This document shows, in pieces, positions 51,773-63,203 of a stretch of 64,000 bases of DNA. A program made the position numbers and the translations under genes. This DNA comes from Citrus sinensis (Eukaryota; Streptophyta; Magnoliopsida; Sapindales; Rutaceae): assembly GCF_022201045.2 (NCBI RefSeq), contig NC_068562.1:6058001-6122000 (forward strand), given 5' to 3'. Position 1 is the first letter of the stretch. The number at the start of each line of letters is the position of its first letter. The notes beneath the pieces were generated by a model, which was given only the letters and a program-made list of their open reading frames with translations, was not told the DNA's origin and did no database searches.

Positions 51773-52697
51773 TGCTACTTACCCCGAGTTAAACTCCGGG
51801 TCAAACCCCAAAATTAATCCAAACGATGTTGTTTCATCCTTTTTTTATTTTTCAATCTCACTAAAATGACGTGTTTTGTCTTAGTTAAGGCAAAACAAAC
51901 GGCAGCCTCAAATTGCCTTCTTTTCCTCTTCGTCTCACAACCTTTAGCGTTGTATTCCTCTTCCTCTTCGTTTCACAGCCGCCACCACTGACAACCACCA
52001 CCGACAGCCTCTTCATTTCACAGCCACCACCACTGACAACCATCACGCCTGCCAACCACCATCACACATACCCAGTCATTCTCCTTCTATTCCTCTGTAA
52101 AATCAGTTACAGCCTCTGTGTTAGCAGCAGTTCCTGCACCGCACCAATATATGTTTGGAGCCATGTAATGAATTTTCTCACAATTCTTATCACAAACGAT
52201 GGGTCCTTCAGTTGCTCTGGTATGCTGCAAAAGCCTGCATATTTTTCTCCTTATAATTTGAGAAAGTGTGAAGTACCGTAAAACCATAGGCCACGCTACT
52301 TGGCAATCATCTTCAAGGAAAACGTCACAAATTCCCCCATTTATAATCCACTCTCCCAAACCAAAAAGAACACATTGACATGATAACAAATACATATATT
52401 CCACTTTCATATTTCGTCTTATTATAGTGGAAGTCTGAAATAATTCCCTTATACATTCTTCATCATCCTTGAACCAATCATTTACTGCAATATTTTTAAA
52501 CGAAGGGGAAGAAAACAGTGGTTTTACATAGAAAGGAGAATGGCTATGGTGAGCATAAGCGGAAGAGGAGAGTAAGCAATTTGGGGTTGACATTGCTGCC
52601 CAAAACGACGTTGTTTTGGGAAGAATGAAAAGAATAAAAAAAGGGATTGAAACGGTGTCGTTAGTTGGCTTCGGGGTTTGACCCAAGGTAAGTAGCA
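51773..52697 (-). mobile_element. Mutator-like non-autonomous element carrying host gene sequence (Pack-MULE candidate)
   Basis: The ends are long imperfect inverted repeats of about 85 bp. The left reads TGCTACTTACC, GGGTCAAACCCC, AACGATGTTGTTTCA, TCCTTTTTTTATT; the reverse complement of the right reads TGCTACTTACC, GGGTCAAACCCC, AACGACACCGTTTCA, TCCCTTTTTTTATT. Long terminal repeats fit Mutator-like elements. I could not find a clean 9-bp target duplication. Inside, the minus strand carries a proteasome beta-2 subunit fragment in an open frame of 203 codons (52087-52698) that begins in the right terminal repeat. The plus strand holds a 45-bp tandem repeat at about 51926-52056. Confidence 0.7.
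52097..52222 (-). pseudogene. Fragment of 20S proteasome beta-2 subunit (PBB/PSMB7) gene
   Basis: Translation on the minus strand gives [20 protein letters not shown] followed by [20 protein letters not shown]. This matches the conserved region just after the catalytic-site segment of plant proteasome beta type-7 (PBB1/PBB2). Only about 40 codons remain; the catalytic threonine and the rest of the fold are absent, so it cannot be an active subunit. The sequence TTTTGCAG just upstream of the match may be a captured intron acceptor. It is embedded in the inverted-repeat element at 51773-52697. Confidence 0.85.
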
Positions 52698-52730
52698 AAA
52701 CTCATTCACTAATAGTGTCATTATTTTTTG

Positions 52731-53324
52731 GATAAAAGCTCGTTTAGTGTCCCTATATTTTGAAGTTAGTGTTCATTTAGTTCTTATATTTTTAAAAATA
52801 TCTCAAATTATCCCTACCATTAAATTATTGACATTATTGCCATTATATTTTGTTCATTTTAACTTATTTTTACAATATTACCATATTAAAATAATTTTTT
52901 TAGATATTATTAAAAAGAAAAAAATAAATTACTAGTTTAACACTAAAAAATAAAATTAAAAAATATATATTAATTTTTGTGGAACACTCTCTTGAGTTAA
53001 ACTATTAATTTTTTCTAAAAAAAATTGATAATATAATTTTTTACAATATTAATTTTGTAGACAAACGTGAGCTTCCACAAAAATTAATATATACCTTTAT
53101 TTTATTTTATTTTAGAGTTTAATTTGATAATCTAATTTTTTATTAATATCCTAAAAAAAACATTATTGTAAGAGTATAATATTGTAAAATCAAGTTAAAA
53201 AGAATTAAAAATAATTGCATGAGTGTCAATATTTAACAATAGGGGTGTTTTGAGGCGTTTTTAAAAATATAGGGACTAAATAGGTACTAATCTCATAATA
53301 TAAGGACTAAACAAATTTTTAACC
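52731..53324. mobile_element. Inverted-repeat element with ~100-bp ends
   Basis: The left end reads CGTTTAGTGTCCCTATATTT, CATTTAGTTCTTATATTTTT, CTCAAATTATCCCTA and ATTGACA. The reverse complement of the right end reads the same series with changes (TGTTTAGTCCTTATATTATG, TATTTAGTCCCTATATTTTT, CTCAAAACACCCCTA). The core is about 390 bp, AT-rich and non-coding. It sits about 35 bp from the previous element. No certain target duplication. Confidence 0.75.
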
Positions 53325-56015
53325 TTAGTTTCTCCATGAGAAAAATATCAATAAAAGAATATATTTTGTGTATGTATGTGTGTGTATAATCGTAAGCAAA
53401 ATAGAATTTAGTTGACTCATCATCAACTCATTAATTTTATATTTTAATTAACATAATTAAATGCATAAATATAGTTAATTAATTTCAGGATATGAGAAGA
53501 ATCAGTCATCGTTAAATCAATTAAAAAAAAACGATGCAATTATGTAAATGCATGGTGTTATTAATGAAATTTATTATTAATTATCAATTATTAAATAATA
53601 ACTTAAATGTCACATCAGTTAAATTATATATCAATTATAAATTAAATATTACAGCTGAGTAAACATAACATCAATGATTTTGAAGTAAGTATACGATAAG
53701 AATTTTTCGAAGAGATAAACGTATAACCTCAATTTCTTTTAAAGTAGTTCATACTTTTTTTTTTTTTTTTTTTTTTTACCTAATACCATAAGTGTCCATT
53801 ATAATAATTTTATTGCTGCATTCACATGTTAATATTCATCTTTCTGCCTTCATGCACGCGGGCTGACACGTACCCCGTCCCCTAAGTTTTTAGTGCTGGG
53901 CCTCGTCTGTAGAGCTTGTGCAAAAAATGGTAAAATCAACACATAACTTATAGAACCGGCACCGTGAATTAGATGATTGGATTGCCTGGAAACCTAATTA
54001 TGTAGGATGAAGAAAAGGCAAATTGTTTTTATTAAAAAGAATAAATCATAGAAAATGGAAGAAATCGATGGATGGGATCATAAGGGATTACTATTTGGGT
54101 CAACTTTAGAAACCATGCATGCATTATTTGCAATGAGCACCAACTGGGCATATATGATTCATCACATTTACACTACGCTTACAAATGAAGCAACTGTGAA
54201 ATGAAAGTTATCATTTTCTTCATGGACAAGGCCAGTCGCACTACTCAACATATTTGCAGTCAAACACACTGACAATATGATTATTGTCATAATTAATTGG
54301 TATCAATGCGTCCTTCAAATTATGACCAACACTAGTAGTTGCTGTGGATATAGAACAAGCCTGCCAGAAATACAAATAATTTAGAAGTTTGAAAATCCAA
54401 AATCACTAGTTAGCTTTCACGAATTATCTACCTTTTTTTTTTTTTTCAAATCGACCGACTAAGAGAAGGAGAAGAGAAACTCAAGCTCCATAACCTAATC
54501 GAAGGACATTATATTCTTAGGTGTAAGATGACATGTCGACATTGATCATACTTTTTGTCCCTTCTTAATCACATTATAATCCATTGATGTTTATAGTCGA
54601 AAATTTATTACAAATTTATACTCCTAATAACTAAGTCTAAAACAAATTAATCAACTTTCAAATATCTAAGGAAAATCTGAACACCTAAACATTCAACAAT
54701 ATAAGTGACTAAAAAATTATTTACATAATTACATATAAATTAGGGTTTACTGAAATTCTAAACACACGTGTTCGTAGTAAGATCTAAATATTTATTGAGG
54801 TTAAATAAAAAATTTACTTTCACAAAGGAGAAATTTATCCCTGTTTCATACATTTTATTTTATTTTATTTTATTTTTTGACAAATCATCCATTTTATTTA
54901 TTAGAAGGGGAAAAGAGCTTTTGTGGCCGCTATTAACATTGAGCTACATGCATTTATTTTTTAGGGCACCCGTACACCATTGGGCATTTGGGCTACAACT
55001 AGTTAGCCCAATTGGCACATATGCGTGTATTACACAGGTCATAAGTCGGGTATTGTTCAAAAGCACAAATAGAATAATAGATGTTGATACGGCAGACAAG
55101 CACGGGTGGTGATTGGCGAAAACTACTGACACGTCCAACTACAAGCACGTTATAAAATTCAAGAAAAATATATGGGAAGTGATCACCTTACCTGATAGGG
55201 AGTTCGTCACCCACGCTCAACTAAGGAGAGTGTACAACACCTCTCACAGCTTTGTCCATTAAAAAAATATTTTTTTTTCCAGTCGGCCAAGGTTTATTAG
55301 GTCAACCTCAATAATTGTGAAATATTTTTAAACTTAAATATTAAACAACAAGTTTTTGATTCTATTTAAGCAAGTGTTTCGAGAATAGATATCCAAAAAA
55401 TAGCCTATCAAAAAAAATCCAAAAAATAGATTTTTGGAGGGGCTAAGTACTTGTGTTCTTCTGATTCCTGCATCACTGACAAGCGCGTGAAAAAAAAAGG
55501 AGTAAAAAATAAGAAGACATGAATGTGAGTGGGACCAAGTGCCAATTGTAATGGACCAGTGGGGACAGAAACATGACCTGCATTCAGCTTTTTGAGTCTA
55601 GTTCATTAGACTTCGGTTTTGGAGGATAGATTTAATTATATTTGCCTTCTGCTCGTTTCTTGTCTTTGCTGCTGCTTGCTGCTGTTGTTTTCGGCTTTTA
55701 AAAATTAAAACATTATTTCTTCCCTCTCTCACCTTACACCTCAACACCTTCGCCTTCACCTTCACTTCACTTCACTTCACTTCACTTGACAGCCTTCTTT
55801 TTTGTTTTCCCTTAAACAAACAAACTCCACACCACAGGCAAGAGGCAAGGCAACAAATCGATAACAATGCCTTCTTTCTTATATCTAACATTTCACCTTC
55901 TGGGTCTGAAGAATGCTTGATTTGCTGTCTTCAAAGATCTGTCTCGTCAACTACCATTCTGCTTTTTTTCACACTTCAAGCATTGTTCGTGATCAAGCCT
56001 GCTCAAATTCTTGCC
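53325..56015. other. AT-rich spacer and promoter of the kinase-like gene
   Basis: It contains poly(T) at about 53757-53778, (TTTTA)n at about 54854-54878 and (CTTCA)n at about 55760-55788. No gene is supported. The last 300-400 bp, CT-rich, are the probable promoter and leader of the gene starting at 56016. Confidence 0.5.
55760..55788. repeat. (CTTCA)n microsatellite in probable leader/promoter
   Basis: About five CTTCA units about 230-255 bp before the first ATG of the kinase-like gene. Confidence 0.9.
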
Positions 56016-59000
56016 ATGAAGTTGGGTAAGTGCATTTTTTTATGAAATGTTGAGGCATTCTTGTTTTTTTAAAGTTATTTATTAATCAGTTCATCTTGGA
56101 ATCTCTCTTAGATGGCATTGTTACTTTGTGTTTACTTATTATTTCTTACAATGATTGTTCTTCAATTCATTTGCTCAGAAGTTAGAACAGGAGCTTTAGT
56201 TTTTCTTTTGTCTAGATAACTCTATATAAGTAGCGTGCGTGATCTTTCTTTTTTTATTATATCTGTAAGCATTATGCTGGCATTTATTTGTATATAAGAG
56301 CTCAAGTTAATGGTAGTTGGAATTTTGGCAGGTAGTTTTAGCCTTTCAATGACTCACATGTACATTGCGTATGGTTATGCGATTAGATCCGGTGCTAACT
56401 ATCAAGACAACTCACAAAAATTGAATCTTTAAACGACAAAAATGAGCTGGGTCAAACTATTAAACTTTGCAGGTAGCATATACAGATTCATAAATGAACT
56501 TGATTGTTGCATAGGGAAATATATATGTCCCTTCTTTACTAATCTCCTTAATGGTGAATTATGTGCAAGAGAGATGCTAATAGGAGGAACCATACTTTTT
56601 CCTGTTATATGTACTGACCTTCATTTATGAAATTTCTAAAAGTTATCTGCAAGCTTGACCTTGGCATCAATTCCATTCTTGCTTTCAAACATGATGCAAA
56701 AGTTTAACAATCAACATGATATAGGTTCTCAACAACATGATTTGAATTCATCTCCAGGGAAAAATTTAAATGGAAGTCTCAGGAAATCAGGGTCTGGTGC
56801 GTCTTCTCTGACTTCTAATTGTATGCCTTAGATGTGATTTTTTTTTTCAATTTTTTGTTCATTCACAGTTATTTATCTTTTTTCTTCCATCTTATCGTGC
56901 AAGAATCTGTTCCTCTTTTTCTCATTGGTTCTCTTGTTGGTAAAGTGAATGCTAATTGTCTAGATGTGAGCTGTTTTCTGCTTAAGCGTACCTTTTTCTC
57001 ACCATTTTCTTAATGGAATTCATGCAGATTTTCTGCAAAATAATATTGATGCATCTCCAGCACGAAGTTTGGATGGAAGTTTCAGAAAATCTAACTCTGG
57101 TTTGTAATAATGGCTTCCTTTTGTTCTTGTTTTATCTAGTGGGGCAGGGGTCAATTTTTATTCCTTTACCTCACTTAAATTATGCACTAAATCTTAGTCT
57201 TTTTGCTTGATTGTTTTTATGCCTAATAAATTCATAATTTGTTTATGGCATGGCTGTTAGCCACTGTCCAGTACCTTCTTTAGCGAACTGAACATTGGGT
57301 TGGATTAGAGAAAATTATAAACATTATAATCCAGAGAATAAGTTTGGCTCTGCTTCAGGCATCTGACCTTGTGATAGTATTTACAGGTGAAAGTTCTTCA
57401 AAGGAGCAGCCTGAATTAGCCAAAGTATTTGAAAGGCATAAAAAGGAAAATAAAAATCAAGTTGAGAATGTTTTTGTGCCTTCAACAGAAAATACAACTA
57501 TTGAGAATTTCTGGGTTTTCAGTTTAACTGAAAAGAAAGAAAATAGCATAAGAGTAATTTTGTCCAAATTTGAAGTGCTACAGTGGGAAGGGTAAGGTTG
57601 AAAACTGCACAGATGGAATAGTAAAGAAAGATGGAATAGTTAAGAAATATATGTTGTGTAAATCTAGAAGAGTAAGTGAACCTTATGCCAAATCATTCTT
57701 ATTAGATGAGTTCTCAAATTAAGAGGAAGAAAAGGGGATGTTTTCTCATACTTAAGCAAAGGAAAAGCCAATGTGCAAGTGCACACCCTTATATGTGCTC
57801 ATGTGTGCATGCTAAGAGCTCAGCAATTGCTTTTCCTATCTAGAGACCCCCCCCCCAAAAAAAAAAGTTTTTTAAGAAGTAAGTTGGTAGTTAATTTCAT
57901 CCTGTAACTTTTTGTTGGCTTGCATTCATGATGTATTATGGCAGTACAGTCTGACAATCTGAACATGTCAATCATATTTTTGTAAGTACATTATTTCTTG
58001 ACCTATTTTATAAATCATAATCGCTGAAGTTTCCATATTTGCATTCATTCTTCTCCTATATAATGCATATATTTCTATTCAGTATATTTTTGTTACTACT
58101 AATGCTGCATTATGGTGACTACGGAATGCAGTTATATCTGCCCACAGTATATCTGGCATTTCAGCTTCAAGCCAGATTATTCCTACTTCCAGAAGAATGT
58201 ACAAGATGCTCAAGGATTTTAGAAGGAAACTTGTTGACCTAGAACTATTCACACAGAGTCTTGAGGATTGGGTTCTGGAAAAATCTCTTGCAGATCCAGC
58301 CTCTGGGAAGCAGTCTTTCAGGTCTCCGTTTCTGATGGATGAACTGTGCAGGCTTGATTTAGCATTGGAGGGGGTTTTATTTCAGCAACTATGTCGTATG
58401 CCGTGCTCATCTTATGCATCTTATGACCTGAAAGAAGATGAGTTTCTTGCAGTAGAAGACTTCCTACATGCTATAGTGAATGGCTTGTGGCGTACATTTT
58501 GGCGTAAAAGTGGACCATTGCCTTTCTTTCTATCCTGTCCCCGTCATCCTGGATCCAAGTTTTATTCTGTAGAGAAGGCAATATCAAGGGGAAGGATTGA
58601 TGAGCTCTGTGGTTTGTCTTTGATATCAACAACTGGGAATGATCTACATGTACACTGGGATCAGGTGATGGAATTTGCCTTATTTAGATCAGAAATATTA
58701 TCAGGAAATGATTTGAAGTTATCACCTAGCAGCATTTGTGAAGCCTTATTTTACGGTATTCATGTACTTATATCTAGGAGTTTGAGCAAGTATTGCACCA
58801 TTGGCAATGATTCTATCTTTGTTTTGGTTTTTGATTCAAAATTTGGTGGAGTCGTAAAACTTGGTGGTGACCTTGGAAAACTTGAATTCAATTCAGCTAA
58901 TCCATACCAATCTGTGGTAGAGTGGCTGAAATGTCATGCTGAAATAAATGTTTCCTCAGTAGACCAGATATGGAACAAGCTAGGGAATGCAAGTTGGGGA

Positions 59001-60281
59001 GACCTTGGAACTCTCCAGGTTATTCTGGCAACTTTCTATTCTATTGTCCAGTGGAATGGACCGCCAAGAAAATCAATAGCCTCATTGGCTTCAGATCACA
59101 GTCTCCGTCTTCAAAAGCGTAGGCTTGAGTACCGCTTAATTGACAATGGAAATGCACCGGTACCTTTCCAACAGGCTAGCCATGAGCAAGGCGAGATTGT
59201 TGAAGTTGAACAGAGTGATAATCCTTATTCCAGAAAGCAAGCATCCCGCTTAAAGCTCAAGCAGGGTGAAATATTGGTTTTGGAGGATCAAAGGCAGGGG
59301 CAAAAAAGTTTCCAAATACAGGAGTCTTTGGCACTAGGGAACCATTTCATCTACATTGCTGTTTCTGTAGATAATCCCACTGAGTTGTTGACTGTCTATG
59401 TGGGTGCTCATCCATCCAGACTAGAGCCATCTTGGGAAGATATGAGTCTATGGTACCAAGTACAGAGGCAAACAAAAGTGTTAAACACCTTGAGACAAGA
59501 GGGAGTTTCAAGCAAATATTTGCCAGAAATAATTGCATCTGGTCGAATTTTGCATTCTGGTTCTTGTAAAAAGCAGACCCCAGGTGGCTGTTGTGATCAT
59601 CCATTGTGTGGAACTCCAATATTAGTGACATCTCCAGTTGGAGAACCACTTTCTCTTGTTCTTGCTCATGATGGCCCTTTGTCTTCTGAGGAGGCAACAC
59701 GATGCTGCCGAGACTGTCTGCTTGCTCTACGAACTGCAGCATTGATGAATGTTCAACATGGTGATATTTGCCCTGAAAACATAATATGCATTGTCAACAT
59801 GCAAGGTGCAAGAAGCAAACTTTCATACATGCCAATATCATGGGGGCGTGCAGTTTTGGAAGACAGGGATAGCCCATCAATAAATTTGCAGTTCTCATCA
59901 TCTCATGCACTGCAGCATGGTAAGCTTTGTCCATCATCAGATGCCGAGAGCCTTGTCTACCTCTTATATTTTGTATGTGGAGGAACCATGGAGCAAGTGG
60001 ACTCCATTGAATCAGCTTTGCAATGGAGGGAGAGAAACTGGGCAAAGCGATCAATCCAGCAGCAACTGGGCGAGGTTTCAGCACTCTTAAAGGCGTTTGC
60101 CGATTATGTGGATAGCCTGTGTGGAACCCCATATCCAGTTGACTATGAAATTTGGTTGAAAAGACTACATAGAGCTGTCGATGGCTCAACAAATAGAGGT
60201 AAAATGATTGAAGAAGTAGCCATAACATTGAGACTAGAGGATGTCGCCGAATCCTCGGGAACCTCTGGAGGTGGTACCTAG
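56016..60281 (+). CDS. Large plant protein with degenerate (pseudo)kinase-like domain, five exons
   Basis: I do not know a named family. Exons 56016-56025, 56725-56796, 57028-57099, 57387-57591 and 58148-60281 join in phase to 830 residues. Exons 2 and 3 are both 72 nt, both phase 1, and encode similar 24-residue units (SPGKNLNGSLRKSGSG and SPARSLDGSFRKSNSG), so they look duplicated. The last exon holds most of the protein. Near residue 657, HGDICPENI resembles a kinase catalytic loop (HRDLKPEN), but the Arg and Lys are replaced. Where DFG is expected there is ISWGRAVLED, and SSDAESLVYLLYFVCGG resembles the helix F region of kinases. No glycine-rich loop is evident. I infer a pseudokinase fold. 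There is no signal peptide or membrane segment. The 10-nt first coding exon (MKL plus one base) is the least certain part. Confidence 0.83.
57847..57866. repeat. Homopolymer pair C(10)A(10)
   Basis: A run of 10 C directly followed by about 10 A, in intron 4 of the kinase-like gene. Confidence 0.85.
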
Positions 60282-61704
60282 ATTTTCATGCTGAATGATA
60301 GCTGATGGCTATTAAATCATATCTTCATTTTTGGGTTTGTTTTTGTAATAGTCTTTGGGTGAGAGTCAATATTAACAGGCATAGTTTACCTAAAATGGAA
60401 ACTGGGAAGTGGGAGCTCTAGAATCTAGAAACTAGAACTTATCTTCCTCAACAATGTGAAGCTTATGAAGTTGAGGAATGGTAGAGATTGAAGAAAATAT
60501 GTGGCCATTTTTGGATTGGATTCAATGTAAATGTAGTTTAATTAAGTACAAAAAAAAATATTGAGTTTCATCCCCTTCAAAAGTTTGCATCGTCGTTACA
60601 TCAAAGCTATTTCCATGTTTCTCATATAGGTACTAATGATTTGTACAAATATATATGAGATAATGTGCAATTATTCTCATATTATTTATTTCTTGTATTT
60701 TCTTATGAAATATGAAACACAAGAATATATGATAATAGTATAACATTTCCACATTAATTTGTATAAACAAAATTTATACAATGCTTTCTAAAGTAATTTT
60801 ACAATAAAGAAAAAAAAGAAATTTAGAAACAAGTTAAAAGATAACATGTAAATTTTAATATATTACAAAATAAAATACACTAGTGTTTGTGTGCATGTAT
60901 CTATCTTTTACCTTGTTCTTTAATTTGTTAAAATTATAAAATTACTCGTGGTTTCTTTCTGTCGCCTCTTTCATCCATGTAGTATTATAAGGTACAAGAA
61001 GTTGACCGAGGATCTATTTTTAGAGTTGGACTATTGGCATCCCTATAAAATTTTCATAAAATTTATCTACTGTTACAATTATATTTAAGGATAATAATCT
61101 AATATATCTTACATATATTCTCTCTCTCGAAAGTCCCTTATTTTCTCTCTCATCAAATTCACAAAGGTAAATTCTTTTTCCTTAAATTCTCTGTAATGAT
61201 TTTTATTTTACGCTCATCCTAAAAATTTCTTCACCATAATCTTAATGATATTCAATTTAATTCATTGATTTTCTATTGATAAGTTTATGAGCTATAGAAA
61301 TTGTTTGTGGAGACTGAGGTAATAAGACTGTAAAATAATTTTAAGAACAAGAAAATATAAAAAATTGAAAATTTCATAAATTAATTGTGATTATTTGGAA
61401 AGAAGAGTTTTTTTTTTTATTATTAGATTTAGTACGATTGAAAAGGCCCCGTGTCTAAGGAGGTGGAGTCGTAAAATGGGTTACCAAGTGGGCCTTAAAA
61501 AACACAACGACCGGCATTGTAAGTTGTAACTTGGCCCTTGATCTTCTTCTCGAGCAATCTTCTTCCTGAGCACACTTTACATCTTGCAACGTATAAATAC
61601 TTAAACCCAAATCCAAACACTCTGTTTATGTGTTATGAGAAAAATAATACATAACCAACGGAAGAAGAGAGGGGAGGTTTTGGATCAAAATACAAGTCAA
61701 AGTT
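60282..61704. other. Spacer between the kinase-like and CHFR-like genes
   Basis: The 3' UTR of the kinase-like gene runs to about 60600. The rest is AT-rich. A TATA-like TATAAATAC at about 61592-61600 lies about 105 bp before the next ATG. No gene is seen. Confidence 0.5.
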
Positions 61705-63203
61705 ATGGCTGAAGTTGGCGAATGCTCTGCGTCTAAACCCTCTCGTGAAATCTGGGCAAAGCTTGGTACTTCCATTACTTTAATGCTCAAATGCTCATTT
61801 TGTTTTCTTGAAACTAAGTGACAGATGAAAGATTCATTATTTCTCTCTCTCTCTCTCTCTTTTCTTTTTAACCAAACAATTTGGCTAATGGGTCCTCAAT
61901 GCATGCACTTCGAGATATTGTGCACTCAACTATTTATTTTATGTTCTTTTTCAAATTTATTCATGTAAGTGATTTTGTTCTAGAAAATGTACACAATTTC
62001 AGTTGCAAGGTGAACAGAATTAGAGCCTTTATCAGGTTTGTGACATTTAACATAAACCCAGAATGCAAATTGGGACTCATCATAGAAATTTTGAGGGAAA
62101 GAAAGCAGTTCAATTACTTCAGGAAATATTTGTATGATGATAATAAGCTCCCATGTGTAGGGCATTCAAGTAAGAGTTTTTACGTTTAGTGCAGCTGTTC
62201 AATTGGATATGAATTTTTTAGGCAGCTTATTGATTGCATACGATTCATGAAAGGTATTATTAGTGAATGGGTTGGCCATCCCTTATAGAGGTCTTTTGTG
62301 GATTCATCATGTTGACATTCAATTATAAAGGATTATGTTAAGACTCAGATTTTGAACTTCTTGTTCACTTTGTTATTTCCAGATGTTGATTCTTAGCCGC
62401 TACTAAATAAGTTATAACAACTAAAAACGTGCTGCCTGAGAATCAAAAACAGTTGATTTGGTGCTAATACATTGACTCATTTAATTTTATAATTTCTTCA
62501 TATTGATTGATTATCATTGCAGAACCATCAGACTCAAGGTTTGCCGATGTTGACATAAGCTCAAATGAGGTGGTTATATGCTCAGAGATCACTTCTTCTT
62601 CTTCTGACAAACATGAATGGTGCAAAATTACTAGGAATTCTGATCTACATTCAGCTAAGATGCAAAATAAAAGGTACTCGGTTTCTATTAGGGTTGCATA
62701 TATGTATCAACTTGGATGACATTTCAAAGAAAGTCAATCTTTTTCACCACTTCCAAAAGTATTATTATACTCCATCAACAATGAAGGAAAAGGTGGTACC
62801 AACCTTGTTTTACTCATACCATGTGAATAATGAAGAGCGGAATAACCCATAGTTTTGAGCTGTGTGAATTAATTTAACCACATTATGGTAGCAAAAATGC
62901 AATGAAGCAAAAGGTGGTAAACAGTTCCTGCTCTTTTTGCACTTGTTACACCAAGAAAAGGACAGATGTATGTTCGGTTTCCTCATGTTGTTAGAGTGTA
63001 TATCATATGGCAATTATTACTTGTTGGGCAAATGCTATTTTTTTTTCCTCATCAATAGAAGATTCACAATTTCCTCTCACTTATTGGGCATGCGTTTTCA
63101 TATAGTTCAAATGCTATACTTGTCGATGATACCATGGTCCAAAATGAAGAGGTCGTTGACATTAAGTGTGGAACTGAAATTATTCCTGGCCCTGATAGAG
63201 AAG
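61705..63203 (+). CDS. CHFR: 5' part of a CHFR-like FHA-domain (probable E3 ligase) gene, runs off the window
   Basis: CHFR-type proteins combine an N-terminal FHA phosphopeptide-binding domain with a RING ubiquitin ligase domain. Only the N-terminal part is here: exons 61705-61765, 62523-62673 and 63106-63203 join in frame to about 103 residues. They read MAEVGECSASKPSREIWAKL, then EPSDSRFADVDISSNEVVIC, an FHA-like core with SSSSDKHEWCKI (the S-x-x-H signature), NKSSNAILVDD and VDIKCGTEIIPGPDREG. The last exon ends in phase 1. I found no convincing next exon before 64000, so the RING part, if present, lies outside. FHA assignment is fairly sure; the CHFR name is inferred from the whole pattern. 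Confidence 0.7.
61843..61862. repeat. (CT)n microsatellite
   Basis: About ten CT units in intron 1 of the CHFR-like gene. Confidence 0.9.

Noticed and set aside
59347-60228. Minus-strand frames of 131 and 144 codons
   Set aside because: Antisense to the last exon of the kinase-like gene, with no recognisable domain.
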